NCBI GenBank assembly: GCA_040902305.1
Contig: JBBDXN010000143.1
Coordinates: 1 to 14,247 of the forward strand
Length of the DNA stretch: 14,247 nucleotides
From: CAMLFJ01 sp040902305
GTDB lineage: Bacteria; Methylomirabilota; Methylomirabilia; Rokubacteriales; CSP1-6
Reading direction: 5' to 3'
In this document: one piece after another, positions 1 through 9,109 of the stretch
How the letters are laid out: each line of letters opens with the position of its first letter
Numbering within the stretch: the first letter of the stretch is position 1
Position numbers and translations under genes: made by a program
Notes under the pieces: model-generated
The model's input: the letters and a program-made list of their open reading frames with translations, nothing else
The model's database searches: none
Told to the model about the DNA's origin: nothing

Positions 1-25
1 GGAGGACCCCGAGAAGGGGTCCTCC
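1..25 (-). terminator. hairpin terminator candidate after the ABC operon
   Basis: A perfect inverted repeat has 10-bp arms (GGAGGACCCC and GGGGTCCTCC) around a 5-nt loop. It lies 4 nt past the stop codon of the last ABC gene, where an intrinsic terminator of the leftward operon would be. Any U-tract would fall outside the window, so factor-independent termination cannot be confirmed. The structure is symmetrical and could also serve a convergent gene beyond the edge. Confidence 0.6.
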
Positions 26-29
26 CCGA

Positions 30-2001
<1,972 letters not shown>

Positions 2002-2005
<4 letters not shown>

Positions 2006-2883
2006 AGCTGGCGGAGCTGGGGGTCGAGCTTCACGCGGAGCCAGTCACCCAGGAGGTTGGCGGAGAGGACCATGAGCATGATGCAGCAGCCGGGCAGCAC
2101 CGTGAGCCACCAGTAGCCCGCCATCATGCCCTTCTTGCCGTCGGCGAGCATGAGGCCCCACGCCGGCTTGGGCGGAGGCACCCCGACCCCGAGGAAGGAC
2201 AGGGCCGCTTCCGTCACCACCACCACGCCCAGCATCAGGGTGCCCAGCACGATGGCGGAGTTGAGCACGTTGGGCAGGATGTGCCGCTTCATGATGGTGC
2301 GCTTGGAGCAGCCCGCCACGATGGCGAGGCGGACGAAATCGCGCTCCTTCAGCGAGAGCACCTCGCCGCGGATGACCCGCGCGTAGCGCGTCCAGTAGAC
2401 CGCGCCCAGGATGATCACGATGTTCATCTCGCTGGGCCCCACCACCGCGGCCAGGAAGATCGCGAAGGTCAGCGCGGGCAGGGCGAGCCAGGTGTCGGTG
2501 ACCCGCATGATGACCTGATCCACCCAGCCGCCCAGGTAGCCGGACAGGATGCCGAGGACGGTGCCCAGGACGCCCGCCACCAGCACCGCGGTGAAGCCCA
2601 CCACGATGGAGACGCGGGCCCCGAAGATCAGCCGCGAGAGCACGTCGCGCCCCAGATGGTCGCTGCCGAGCAGGAACTTCTCGCTCCCGCCCTGCTGCCA
2701 GACCGGGGGGCGGAACCGCTCGCCCAGGATGCCCACCTCCGGGTCGTGGGGCGCGACCACGTTGGCGAAGACGGCCAGGAAGAGCAGCGCCCCCAGGATG
2801 GACGTCGGGATCAGGGGGAAGCCGTCGGTCCGGAACGAGGTGAGGCGCCCGGCCACCGTGAGCGCGGCCGACCGGCTGCTCAT
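2002..2883 (-). CDS. dppC: dipeptide/oligopeptide ABC transporter permease (DppC type)
   Basis: This is the second inner-membrane permease of the importer, 293 aa, with about six hydrophobic segments. An N-terminal hydrophobic helix (about 24-42) precedes the family hallmark LGSDHLGRDVLSRLIFGAR (72-90). A run of membrane segments follows from about 92. The EAA-type cytoplasmic loop that docks onto the ATPase lies at about 186-205 (AGCSKRTIMKRHILPN), and the C-terminus ends with a typical GDWLRVKLDP. The ATG at 2883 is chosen because it overlaps the dppB stop (2880-2882) as ATGA and gives the normal family length. A longer in-frame reading upstream only crosses dppB and is not credible. Confidence 0.92.
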
Positions 2884-3800
2884 CGGGCGAGCCGGATGCG
2901 CGGGTCGATCACCGCGTAGAGGATGTCGACGAGAAGGCTCACGATCACGACCATGCCCCCATTCAGGATGACGGTGGCCTGCACGACCGGGAAGTCGCGG
3001 AAGGCGATGCCCTCGTAGAGGAGCCGGCCGATGCCGGGCCACGCGAAGACCGTCTCCACCACCACCGCGACGTTGACCATGATCACCAGGTTGATCCCGG
3101 CCAGGGTCAGCACCGGGATGAGCGCGTTCTTGAAGGCGTGCTTGCCGATCACGAGCGCTTCCGGCAGCCCCTTGAGCCGGGCCAGCTTCACGTACTCGGA
3201 GCCCAGCACGTCCAGCATCGACGAGCGGGTGAGCCGCATGTGGGCCGCCGCGAAGTACCAGCCGAGCGCGAAGGCGGGCATCAGCAGATGGGCCGCGGTG
3301 CCGGAGCCGGAGGACGGGAGCCACCCGAGGTAGACCGAGAAGAAGAGGATCAGGAGGAGGCCCACCCAGAACGACGGCAGCGACAACCCGAGCAGAGCGA
3401 ACACCTTGCCCGCGCTGTCCCACCAGCGGTTGACGCGCACCGCTGCGATGATCCCGGTCGGGATGCCGATCAGGAGGGAGAAGACCATGGCCGCGCTCGC
3501 GAGCAGCAGCGAGCTGGGCAGCCGGGAGAGGTACAGCTCGAGCACCGGGGTGCGGTAGTAGAAGGAGTGGCCGAGGTCGCCGCGCACCAGGCTCGACACG
3601 AAGTGGCCGTACTGCACCCAGATCGGGCGATCCAGGCCGAACTGGAGGCGGATGGCCTCGATGTCGGCCTGGCTCGCTCCCGGCTCGACCAGCAGCACGG
3701 TGGGATCGCCGCTCAGCCGCACGAGGAGGAAGATCGTGATGGACAGGAGCACGAGGGAGATCGCCGCGAAGCCGGCGCGCTTGGCGATGTACTGTTTCAC
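2880..3800 (-). CDS. dppB: dipeptide/oligopeptide ABC transporter permease (DppB type)
   Basis: This is the first permease of the importer, 306 aa from GTG 3800. The N-terminus (KQYIAKRAGFAAISLVLL) is the standard start of DppB/GsiC-type permeases. The family motif GDLGHSFYYRTPV (74-86) follows, then five to six membrane helices, the EAA loop (about 203-230, YVKLARLKGLPEALVIGKHA) and the hallmark VETVFAWPGIGRLL (248-261). The frame stays open up to a GTG at 3914, but that adds 38 low-complexity Pro/Arg/Ser residues with no ribosome binding site, so 3800 is preferred. GTG 3800 also overlaps the stop of a 26-aa ORF as GTGA, matching the other junctions in the operon. The start is therefore probable rather than certain; the family call is secure. 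Confidence 0.9.
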   Translation of the reverse strand: MKQYIAKRAGFAAISLVLLSITIFLLVRLSGDPTVLLVEPGASQADIEAIRLQFGLDRPIWVQYGHFVSSLVRGDLGHSFYYRTPVLELYLSRLPSSLLLASAAMVFSLLIGIPTGIIAAVRVNRWWDSAGKVFALLGLSLPSFWVGLLLILFFSVYLGWLPSSGSGTAAHLLMPAFALGWYFAAAHMRLTRSSMLDVLGSEYVKLARLKGLPEALVIGKHAFKNALIPVLTLAGINLVIMVNVAVVVETVFAWPGIGRLLYEGIAFRDFPVVQATVILNGGMVVIVSLLVDILYAVIDPRIRLAR

Positions 3801-3877
3801 GGCCGGGTCGAAGAGAGGCCGGCGAAGCCGGCCGGAAGCACTGGCAGGGCGAGAGCGGTCGAGCGGCCGGGTCTCAT
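3797..3877 (-). CDS. candidate 26-aa leader ORF overlapping the dppB start
   Basis: ATG 3877 is preceded by AGGAG with 9-nt spacing. It opens a 26-codon frame (MRPGRSTALALPVLPAGFAG...) whose TGA stop (3797-3799) overlaps the proposed dppB GTG as GTGA. No homology is recognised. It could be a translational-coupling leader: a 7-bp hairpin at 3817-3833 sits inside it, just upstream of the dppB start, and ribosomes moving through it would melt that structure. It could equally be chance, since GC-rich DNA keeps short frames open. Confidence 0.3.
   Translation of the reverse strand: MRPGRSTALALPVLPAGFAGLSSTRP
3817..3833 (-). promoter_or_regulatory. hairpin just upstream of the dppB start
   Basis: On the mRNA strand, GGCCGGC and GCCGGCC form a perfect 7-bp stem with a TTC loop, ending 17 nt before the proposed dppB GTG at 3800. 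It would tend to mask initiation unless opened by translation of the overlapping 26-aa ORF. There is no U-tract, so a terminator role is unlikely. The function is inferred. Confidence 0.3.
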
Positions 3878-3879
3878 CG

Positions 3880-3996
3880 TCAGGATCTCCTGGAGGGGGT
3901 GGGGCCGGCGACACGAACGGACGGCGTCCCGGTGAGCGAGACGGCCGGGAAGGCCGCCGCGCCGGCCGTCAGACGGCTGCGCCGGAGTCCGATCAT
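3880..3996 (-). CDS. candidate 38-aa ORF, signal-peptide-like; possible relic of a substrate-binding protein
   Basis: ATG 3996 follows a strong Shine-Dalgarno sequence (GGAGGAG, 6-nt spacing) and opens a 38-codon frame ending at TGA 3880-3882, 2 nt before the next ATG. The N-terminus MIGLRRSRLTAGAAAFPAVS has paired arginines followed by a weakly hydrophobic Ala-rich stretch, reminiscent of a Tat/Sec export signal. The tail (TGTPSVRVAGPTPSRRS) resembles nothing known. It lies where peptide-transporter operons normally carry the periplasmic binding protein, so it may be what remains of that gene after an internal deletion, or a short leader peptide. No domain is recognised. Confidence 0.33.
   Translation of the reverse strand: MIGLRRSRLTAGAAAFPAVSLTGTPSVRVAGPTPSRRS
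3940..3977 (-). promoter_or_regulatory. competing inverted repeats in the ABC operon leader
   Basis: GACGGCCGG (3940-3948) and CCGGCCGTC (3962-3970) are perfect 9-bp arms with a 13-nt loop. The second arm also forms GCCGTC-A-GACGGC with 3972-3977. The two pairings are mutually exclusive, as in an attenuation-type switch. Such repeats arise easily in GC-rich sequence and no known riboswitch consensus was recognised. Confidence 0.2.
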
Positions 3997-4076
3997 CACC
4001 GTCTCCTCCATGAGACGAAGGTCGGAGCGCTTGGGAGTTTTGGGTCTATGCCTGAATCCGGTCCGGAGGTGCCGTG

Positions 4077-4104
4077 ATTATCGTCGAAACGATGCCCTTG
4101 TCAA
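4077..4104 (-). promoter_or_regulatory. sigma-70-type promoter of the ABC transporter operon
   Basis: Read leftwards, a perfect -35 box TTGACA (4104-4099) is followed by 16 nt and a -10 box GATAAT (4082-4077, 5 of 6). The predicted start is near 4070. That leaves a leader of about 270 nt to the proposed dppB GTG at 3800, containing the two tiny ORFs and the hairpins. The call rests on consensus match and position only. Confidence 0.6.
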
Positions 4105-4294
4105 TGGGGCCGGCGCCGCCCGCCTCGGTGACCTCGCCGCGCTTCCAACGCGCTCGAGAGGAAGCTTTTACCGACCCGACCGGCCGGGCCGGTGCGGGCG
4201 CGCGGCCGCCTCTTGAAATGAGTGCGGGCGCCGCGTCTAATAGGTCCTTGTCGGCGGCATCGGCTCAGACTTCCATTCGACCGAGGAGTCCGAC
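4105..4294. other. divergent intergenic core between the ABC and stressosome operons
   Basis: This stretch separates the leftward ABC promoter from the rightward stressosome start. Apart from the plus-strand promoter (4213-4241) and the GAGGAG ribosome binding site (4283-4288, 6 nt before ATG 4295), no gene, repeat or recognised operator was seen. Reading frames crossing it have no recognisable product. Confidence 0.5.
4213..4241 (+). promoter_or_regulatory. sigma-70-type promoter of the stressosome/kinase operon
   Basis: TTGAAA (4213-4218, 5 of 6) and TCTAAT (4236-4241, 5 of 6) are separated by the ideal 17 nt. The start is predicted near 4248, about 47 nt before the rsbR ATG. The sequence is locally less GC-rich than its surroundings, which supports a real promoter. 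No sigma-54 or obvious repressor site was seen here. Confidence 0.6.
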
Positions 4295-5155
4295 ATGACG
4301 GACCAGCGGAGCAGGCTCGCCCCGATCCTGCGCGAGCACGAGCACCACATTCTCGCCGAATGGGTCGGCCTGCTCGCGAAGACCGGGCGCGCCGGCGCGG
4401 GCGACAAGACGCTGCTCGAGGAGCACGCGCGCACCTTCGCGCGCCTGTTCACCGAGGCGCTCCAGGTCGACGCGAGCGGGAGCATCGACTCATCCGCGTG
4501 GGGCAAGACGCGGGAGATGCTGGCGAGCCTGTCCGCGGCGCGCGCGCGGCAGGGCTTCTCGCCGTCGGAGACCGCCGCCTTCATCTTCTCGCTCAAGGAG
4601 CCGCTCTTCGGGCGCCTCCGCGGGGAGTACCGCGCCGACCCGGAGGGGCTCGCCCGCGAGCTGTGGACCGCGACGCTCCTGCTCGACCGGCTCGGGCTCT
4701 GGACCATCGAGGTCTTCCTGAAGAGCCGCGAGGAGATCATCCTCCGCCAGCAGCGGGAGATGCTCGATCTGTCCACCCCGGTGGTGGCGCTGTGGGAGGG
4801 CATCCTGGCGGTGCCGCTGATCGGCACGCTCGACAGCGAGCGCACCCAGGTGGTGATGGAGAGCCTGCTCCAGCGCATCGTGGACACCGGCGCCTCGATC
4901 GCCATCATCGACATCACCGGCGTGCCCACCGTGGATACCCTCGTGGCCCAGCACCTGCTGAAGACGGTGGCGGCGGCGCGCCTGATGGGCGCCGAGTGCA
5001 TCATCAGCGGAATCCGCCCCCAGATCGCCCAGACCATCGTGCACCTGGGGGTGAATCTCGGCAACGTGGCCACCAAGGCGAGCCTCGCCGACGCGCTCCT
5101 GCTCGCCCTGGCGCGAGTCGGGGCCAGCGTGACCCGGGCCACGCCGCGTGCTTGA
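4295..5155 (+). CDS. rsbR: RsbR-type stressosome sensor/scaffold (RsbRD-like N-terminus plus STAS domain)
   Basis: Product of 286 aa. RsbR paralogues co-assemble with RsbS into the stressosome and hold the kinase RsbT; the variable N-terminal domain is thought to sense the signal. Residues 1-150 are helical and resemble the RsbRD-type N-terminal domain (REHEHHILAEW, 13-23). Residues about 165-280 are a STAS domain closely matching RsbR. Both threonines phosphorylated by RsbT in Bacillus RsbRA are conserved: T215 in VPTVDTLVAQH and T247 in IRPQIAQTIVHLG. The ATG has GAGGAG 6 nt upstream. The gene opens the operon and overlaps rsbS by 8 nt. No haem-binding residue or cofactor site can be claimed from sequence alone, so the signal is unknown. 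Confidence 0.9.
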   Translation: MTDQRSRLAPILREHEHHILAEWVGLLAKTGRAGAGDKTLLEEHARTFARLFTEALQVDASGSIDSSAWGKTREMLASLSAARARQGFSPSETAAFIFSLKEPLFGRLRGEYRADPEGLARELWTATLLLDRLGLWTIEVFLKSREEIILRQQREMLDLSTPVVALWEGILAVPLIGTLDSERTQVVMESLLQRIVDTGASIAIIDITGVPTVDTLVAQHLLKTVAAARLMGAECIISGIRPQIAQTIVHLGVNLGNVATKASLADALLLALARVGASVTRATPRA

Positions 5156-5555
5156 CGGCAAGCCCCCCGCCGAGCGCATCGCCATCCTCAAGCTGGGCGA
5201 GTTCCTGCTCGTCACCATCCAGGTGGAGATGCACGACCAGCTGGTCATGGCCCTGCAGGACGAGCTGACCCAGCAGATCGTCCGCCACCGCGCGCGCGGC
5301 GTGCTCATCGACATCTCGGCGCTGGAGATCGTGGACTCCTTCATCGGCCGCGCGCTCGGCAACATCGCCAGCATGGCCCGGGTGCTCGACGCGGAGACGG
5401 TGGTGGTGGGGATGCAGCCCGCGGTCGCGATCACGCTCGTGGAGCTGGGGCTCGACCTGGCGGGCGTGCGCACCGCGCTGAACGCGGAGAAGGGGATGGC
5501 GCTCATCCGCCGGCGCCTCGATGGCTCCGGAGGGCTCGATGCCCGTGGTTCGTGA
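5148..5555 (+). CDS. rsbS: RsbS-type stressosome scaffold (single STAS domain)
   Basis: Product of 135 aa, almost all one STAS domain. RsbS forms the stressosome core with RsbR and is the antagonist of RsbT. Its regulatory phosphoserine is visible as S64 in SALEIVDSFIGRALG (57-71), equivalent to Bacillus RsbS S59, and the neighbouring family pattern is intact. The GTG at 5148 overlaps the end of rsbR by 8 nt; no strong ribosome binding site is seen, suggesting translational coupling. The C-terminus runs a little past the STAS fold and overlaps the beginning of rsbT. The short length, Ser rather than Thr at the phosphosite, and gene order argue for RsbS rather than another RsbR or an RsbV-type factor. 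Confidence 0.9.
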   Translation: MLDGKPPAERIAILKLGEFLLVTIQVEMHDQLVMALQDELTQQIVRHRARGVLIDISALEIVDSFIGRALGNIASMARVLDAETVVVGMQPAVAITLVELGLDLAGVRTALNAEKGMALIRRRLDGSGGLDARGS

Positions 5556-5943
5556 CGAGACCCTGGACATTCACTCGAGCGAGGACGTGGTTCGCATCCG
5601 GCAGGCGACGCGGCGATGGGCGGTCGACCTCGGGTTCACCCTGATCGATCAGACCAAGATCGTGACCGCGGCCAGCGAGCTGGCCCGCAACGCGCTCGTC
5701 CACGGCGGCGGGGGTACCACCCGGCTCGAGGAGCTGCACGACGGAGCTCGCCGGGGGCTGCGGCTCACCTTCGAGGACAAGGGCCCGGGCATCGCCGACG
5801 TGCCGTGGGCGCTGCGCGACGGCTTCACCACCGGCGGGGGCCTCGGCCTGGGGCTCGGCGGAGCGCGCCGGCTCTCGAGCGAGTTCGACATCGCCTCCGC
5901 GCCCGGACAGGGCACGCGGGTGCGCATCACGCGATGGAAGTGA
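5539..5943 (+). CDS. rsbT: RsbT-type serine/threonine kinase (GHKL ATPase), stressosome switch protein
   Basis: Product of 134 aa from ATG 5539, essentially the length of Bacillus RsbT (133 aa). RsbT phosphorylates RsbS and RsbR and is then released to activate a partner. GHKL ATP-binding boxes are intact: N-box SELARNALVHGGGG (46-59), G1 box EDKGPGI (79-85) and G2 box TTGGGLGLGLGGARRL (97-112). ATG 5539 is preferred over ATG 5521 because GGAGG lies 5 nt upstream and the length fits. It overlaps rsbS by 17 nt and the next gene by 10 nt. The classic output partner RsbU is absent here, so released RsbT may act on the kinases downstream; that is inference. Confidence 0.88.
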   Translation: MPVVRDETLDIHSSEDVVRIRQATRRWAVDLGFTLIDQTKIVTAASELARNALVHGGGGTTRLEELHDGARRGLRLTFEDKGPGIADVPWALRDGFTTGGGLGLGLGGARRLSSEFDIASAPGQGTRVRITRWK

Positions 5944-6962
5944 TCGTGGGGCGCCCCCCGCTCGCGTTCCCGATCGCCGAAGCGAGCCAGGTCGGCGAGG
6001 CCCGCCGGCAGACGCTGGCCCTGGCGGAGGCGGTCGGGCTCGACGAAGGGCTCAGCGGGAAGCTGGCGCTCGTGATCACCGAGCTGGGCACCAATCTGGT
6101 GAAGCACGCGGCGGGCGGAGAGCTGCTCGTCCGGGCGCTCCCGGCGCCGGGCGTCGAGGTCGTCGCGGTGGACCGGGGCGCGGGCATGGCCGACGTCGGC
6201 GACTGCTTCCGGGACGGTTACTCCACCGCGGGCAGTTTGGGCACGGGGCTGGGCGCGGTTCGGCGGCTCAGCTCGTACGTGGACTGCTACTCGACCCGGC
6301 CCGGCGGGCCCGCCCCCGGGGGGACGGTCATCGTCGCGCGCGTCTGCGCGGGCGGTCCGCGCGGCGCGCGCGAGCTGTCCCTGGGAATCGGCGTGGTGAG
6401 CGTGCCCATGAGGGGCGAGGAGGTATGCGGCGACGGCTGGGCCGCCGCCCGGGAGGGGGACGCGCCCGCGCTGATGATGGTGGATGGGCTGGGCCACGGG
6501 GTCCTGGCCCGGGATGCGGCCCTGGCGGCCGAGCGCGCGTTCGAGGCGACCCCTTCGCTCTCGCCCGCGGCTCAGGTCGAGGCGATCCACGACGCGCTCC
6601 GCGGCACCCGCGGCGCCGCGGTGGCGGTGGCGCGGATCGATCGCGCCCAAGGTGTGGTGGCCTACGCGGGGCTCGGAAACATCGCGGGCGTCCTCGTCGC
6701 GGCCGGCGCGAGCCGGCATCTCGTCTCCGGCAACGGTACCGCCGGCCACGACGCGGCGCGGATCCACGAGTTCACCTATCCGTGGTCGGACGATGCGCTG
6801 CTCGTGATGTCGTCGGACGGGCTCGGGACTCGCTGGCAGCTCGAGCGCTATCCGGGCCTCGAGATGCGCGACCCGTCCCTGGTGGCCGGCGTCCTCTACC
6901 GGGACTGGAGCCGGGGCCGTGACGACGTGACGGTGCTGGCCGCCCGGATGCGCCGGTCATGA
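5934..6962 (+). CDS. fusion of RsbT/RsbW-like GHKL ATPase with RsbX/SpoIIE-type PP2C phosphatase
   Basis: Product of 342 aa in two halves. Residues 1-137 are a GHKL anti-sigma/serine-kinase-like ATPase with N-box ELGTNLVKHA (50-59), G1 box DRGAGM (80-85) and G2 box GSLGTGLGAVRRL (100-112). Residues about 145-340 are a PP2C-family phosphatase with metal-binding motifs GEEVCGDGW (161-169), MMVDGLGHG (181-189), MSSDGLG (292-298) and GRDDVTVLAAR (328-338). In Bacillus, RsbX is a lone phosphatase that resets RsbR and RsbS; here a similar catalytic domain is tied to a potential kinase. ATG 5934 overlaps rsbT by 10 nt; the frame extends further upstream only within rsbT. The stop overlaps the next ATG as ATGA. 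A role in resetting the stressosome is inferred from context. Confidence 0.87.
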   Translation: MEVIVGRPPLAFPIAEASQVGEARRQTLALAEAVGLDEGLSGKLALVITELGTNLVKHAAGGELLVRALPAPGVEVVAVDRGAGMADVGDCFRDGYSTAGSLGTGLGAVRRLSSYVDCYSTRPGGPAPGGTVIVARVCAGGPRGARELSLGIGVVSVPMRGEEVCGDGWAAAREGDAPALMMVDGLGHGVLARDAALAAERAFEATPSLSPAAQVEAIHDALRGTRGAAVAVARIDRAQGVVAYAGLGNIAGVLVAAGASRHLVSGNGTAGHDAARIHEFTYPWSDDALLVMSSDGLGTRWQLERYPGLEMRDPSLVAGVLYRDWSRGRDDVTVLAARMRRS

Positions 6963-9109
6963 GCCTGCCCCTCCTCTCGCTGTTCATTCGCCAGGAGCAG
7001 GACGTGGTCGTGGTCCGCCAGCGGGCGCGGCAGGTCGCGGCCCGTCTCGCGTTCGACGGGCAGGATCAGACCCGTATCGCCACCGCGGTGTCGGAGATCG
7101 CCCGCAACGCCTTCACGTACGCGGGGGGCGGGAAGGTGGAGATCCTGGTCGAGGGCCGGCACGCGCCCCAGCTTCTGGTGGTACGGGTGAGCGATCAGGG
7201 ACCCGGCGTCCGGGACCTGGATGCGGTGCTCTCCGGCCGGTACCGGTCCTCGACCGGGATGGGGCTCGGCATGCTCGGGGCGCGGCGGCTCGTCGACCAC
7301 TTCGACGTGGTGTCCACGCCCGGAGCCGGAACCACCGTCACGCTCGGCAAGCTCTTCTCCCGGCGGGCCCCGGCGGTGACCACGGCCGCGCTCGCCGCGC
7401 TCGCCGACGCCCTCACGCGCGACCTGCCCCGGGGGGCGCTCGAGGAGGTCAAACAGCAGAACCAGGAGCTGCTCCGCACCCTCGAGGAGCTGGGCCGTCG
7501 CCAGGAGGACCTTTCCCGGCTCAACGCGGAGCTGCAGGACACCAACCGGGGCGTCCTCGCGCTGTACGCCGAGCTGGACGAGAAGGCGGACATCCTGCGG
7601 CGCGCCGACGAGATGAAGTCGCGCTTCCTCTCCAACATGAGCCACGAGTTCCGCACGCCGCTGAACTCGATGCTCGCCCTCTCGCGCCTCCTCCTGGAAG
7701 ATCCCGAGCGCCCGCTCTCCGCCGAGCAGCGGCGCCAGGTGGGCTACATCCGCCAGGCGGCCGAGGAGCTGTTCGAGCTGGTGAACGATCTGCTCGACCT
7801 GGCGAAGGTGGAGGCGGGGAAGGTGGTGGTGCGCCCGGCGGACTTCGACGTCCGTGATCTCTTCGGGGCTCTCCGCGGCATGCTGCGCCCGCTGCTGGTC
7901 GGCGATGCGGTCAGCCTCGTCGTGGAGGAGCCGGAGGGGCTGCCCTCCATGCGCACCGACGAGCGCAAGGTGTCGCAGATCTTGCGCAACCTGCTGTCCA
8001 ACGCGCTCAAGTTCACCGAGCGCGGCGAGATCCGGGTGACCGCGCGGCCGGCGGGCGACGGCACGATCGCCTTCTCGGTGGCCGACACCGGTATCGGGAT
8101 CGCGCCCGAGGATCAGCAGCGCATCTTCGAGGAGTTCGGCCAGGTCGAGAACCCGGTCCAGCGCCGCGTGCACGGCACCGGGCTGGGCCTGCCGCTGGTG
8201 CGCAAGCTGGCCACCCTGCTCGGCGGCAGCATCTCGGTCGAGAGCACGCCCGGGGTGGGCTCGACCTTCACGACCCTGATCCCGGTGCGGTACGCGAGCG
8301 AGCCCACCCCGGCGGAGGCGGCGTCCAGCGAGGCGGTCGACCGGCTCGAGCCCGGCCGGCGGCCGGTGCTGATCGTGGAGGACAGCGCGCAGGACCTGCT
8401 GCTCTACGAGCACTACTTCCGGGGCTCTCGCTTCCAGCCGACCGCGGTCCGCACGCTCATGGACGCCCGGGGGATGCTCGAGCATCTGAGCCCGGCCGCG
8501 ATGATCCTGGACATCCGGTTGGCCGGGGACGATGCCTGGGCCTTCATCGGTGAGATGCGGCGGACCGAGAAGACCCGCGCCTTGCCGATCGTGGTGGTCA
8601 CCAGCATCGACGATCAGGCCAAGGGGCTGGCCCTGGGGGCCGACGCCTACGCTCTCAAGCCCGTGCATCGCGGCTGGCTGCTCGGCACCCTGAGCCGCCT
8701 GGTGGACCGCGGCCCGGGCCGGCGTGTCCTCCTCATCGACGACGACGAGATCTCCCGCTATCTCGTGCGCAGTCACCTGTCGGGCTCGCCCTTCGTCCTC
8801 CGGGAGGCCGCCGGCCCCGTGGAGGGGTTGCGAGAGGCCCGCGCGGACCGGCCCGACGCCATCGTGCTCGATCTGGTGATGCCGGAGATGTCCGGGTTCG
8901 AGGTGCTGGCGCACCTGAAGGAGGATCCGGCGACGATGGACATCCCGGTGGTGGTCCTCACGTCGAAGGCGCTCACCGACGAGGAGCGCGGTCGTCTGGC
9001 GCCCCACGCGCTCCGTATCCTCTCCAAGCAGGCGCTGGCCCAGGACGACGCGGTGGACCACCTGCTCGCCGCCCTCGCCGCCGCCCCCTCGGGAGGGACC
9101 GCGCGGTGA
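6959..9109 (+). CDS. hybrid histidine kinase with N-terminal RsbT-like ATPase domain (RsbT-like/HisKA/HATPase/REC/REC)
   Basis: Product of 716 aa. Residues 1-135 strongly resemble RsbT (N-box SEIARNAFTYAGGG 45-58, G1 DQGPGV 79-84, G2 STGMGLGMLGARRL 98-111). A Glu/Gln-rich coiled coil follows (about 160-222). HisKA has the phosphoacceptor H229 (MSHEFRTPLNSML), and HATPase_c has N-box NLLSNALKF (344-352), G1 DTGIGIA (376-382) and GTGLGLPL (406-413). Two receiver domains end the protein: REC1 about 467-583 with E474/D475, D518 and K567, and REC2 about 587-705 with D594/D595, D638 and K690. No membrane segments are seen, so it is a soluble kinase. Two complete ATP-binding modules in one chain suggest that the RsbT-like part docks on the RsbR/RsbS scaffold. 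It overlaps its neighbours by 4 nt on both sides. Confidence 0.92.
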   Translation: MSLPLLSLFIRQEQDVVVVRQRARQVAARLAFDGQDQTRIATAVSEIARNAFTYAGGGKVEILVEGRHAPQLLVVRVSDQGPGVRDLDAVLSGRYRSSTGMGLGMLGARRLVDHFDVVSTPGAGTTVTLGKLFSRRAPAVTTAALAALADALTRDLPRGALEEVKQQNQELLRTLEELGRRQEDLSRLNAELQDTNRGVLALYAELDEKADILRRADEMKSRFLSNMSHEFRTPLNSMLALSRLLLEDPERPLSAEQRRQVGYIRQAAEELFELVNDLLDLAKVEAGKVVVRPADFDVRDLFGALRGMLRPLLVGDAVSLVVEEPEGLPSMRTDERKVSQILRNLLSNALKFTERGEIRVTARPAGDGTIAFSVADTGIGIAPEDQQRIFEEFGQVENPVQRRVHGTGLGLPLVRKLATLLGGSISVESTPGVGSTFTTLIPVRYASEPTPAEAASSEAVDRLEPGRRPVLIVEDSAQDLLLYEHYFRGSRFQPTAVRTLMDARGMLEHLSPAAMILDIRLAGDDAWAFIGEMRRTEKTRALPIVVVTSIDDQAKGLALGADAYALKPVHRGWLLGTLSRLVDRGPGRRVLLIDDDEISRYLVRSHLSGSPFVLREAAGPVEGLREARADRPDAIVLDLVMPEMSGFEVLAHLKEDPATMDIPVVVLTSKALTDEERGRLAPHALRILSKQALAQDDAVDHLLAALAAAPSGGTAR

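Noticed and set aside
3801..3914. Longer dppB starting at GTG 3914
   Set aside because: Adds 38 low-complexity residues with no ribosome binding site; GTG 3800 gives the standard N-terminus and the operon's 4-nt overlap style. Kept as an alternative.
4238..4243. TAATAG as the -10 box of the stressosome promoter
   Set aside because: It would need a 19-nt spacer from TTGAAA; TCTAAT at 4236-4241 gives 17 nt and a better match.
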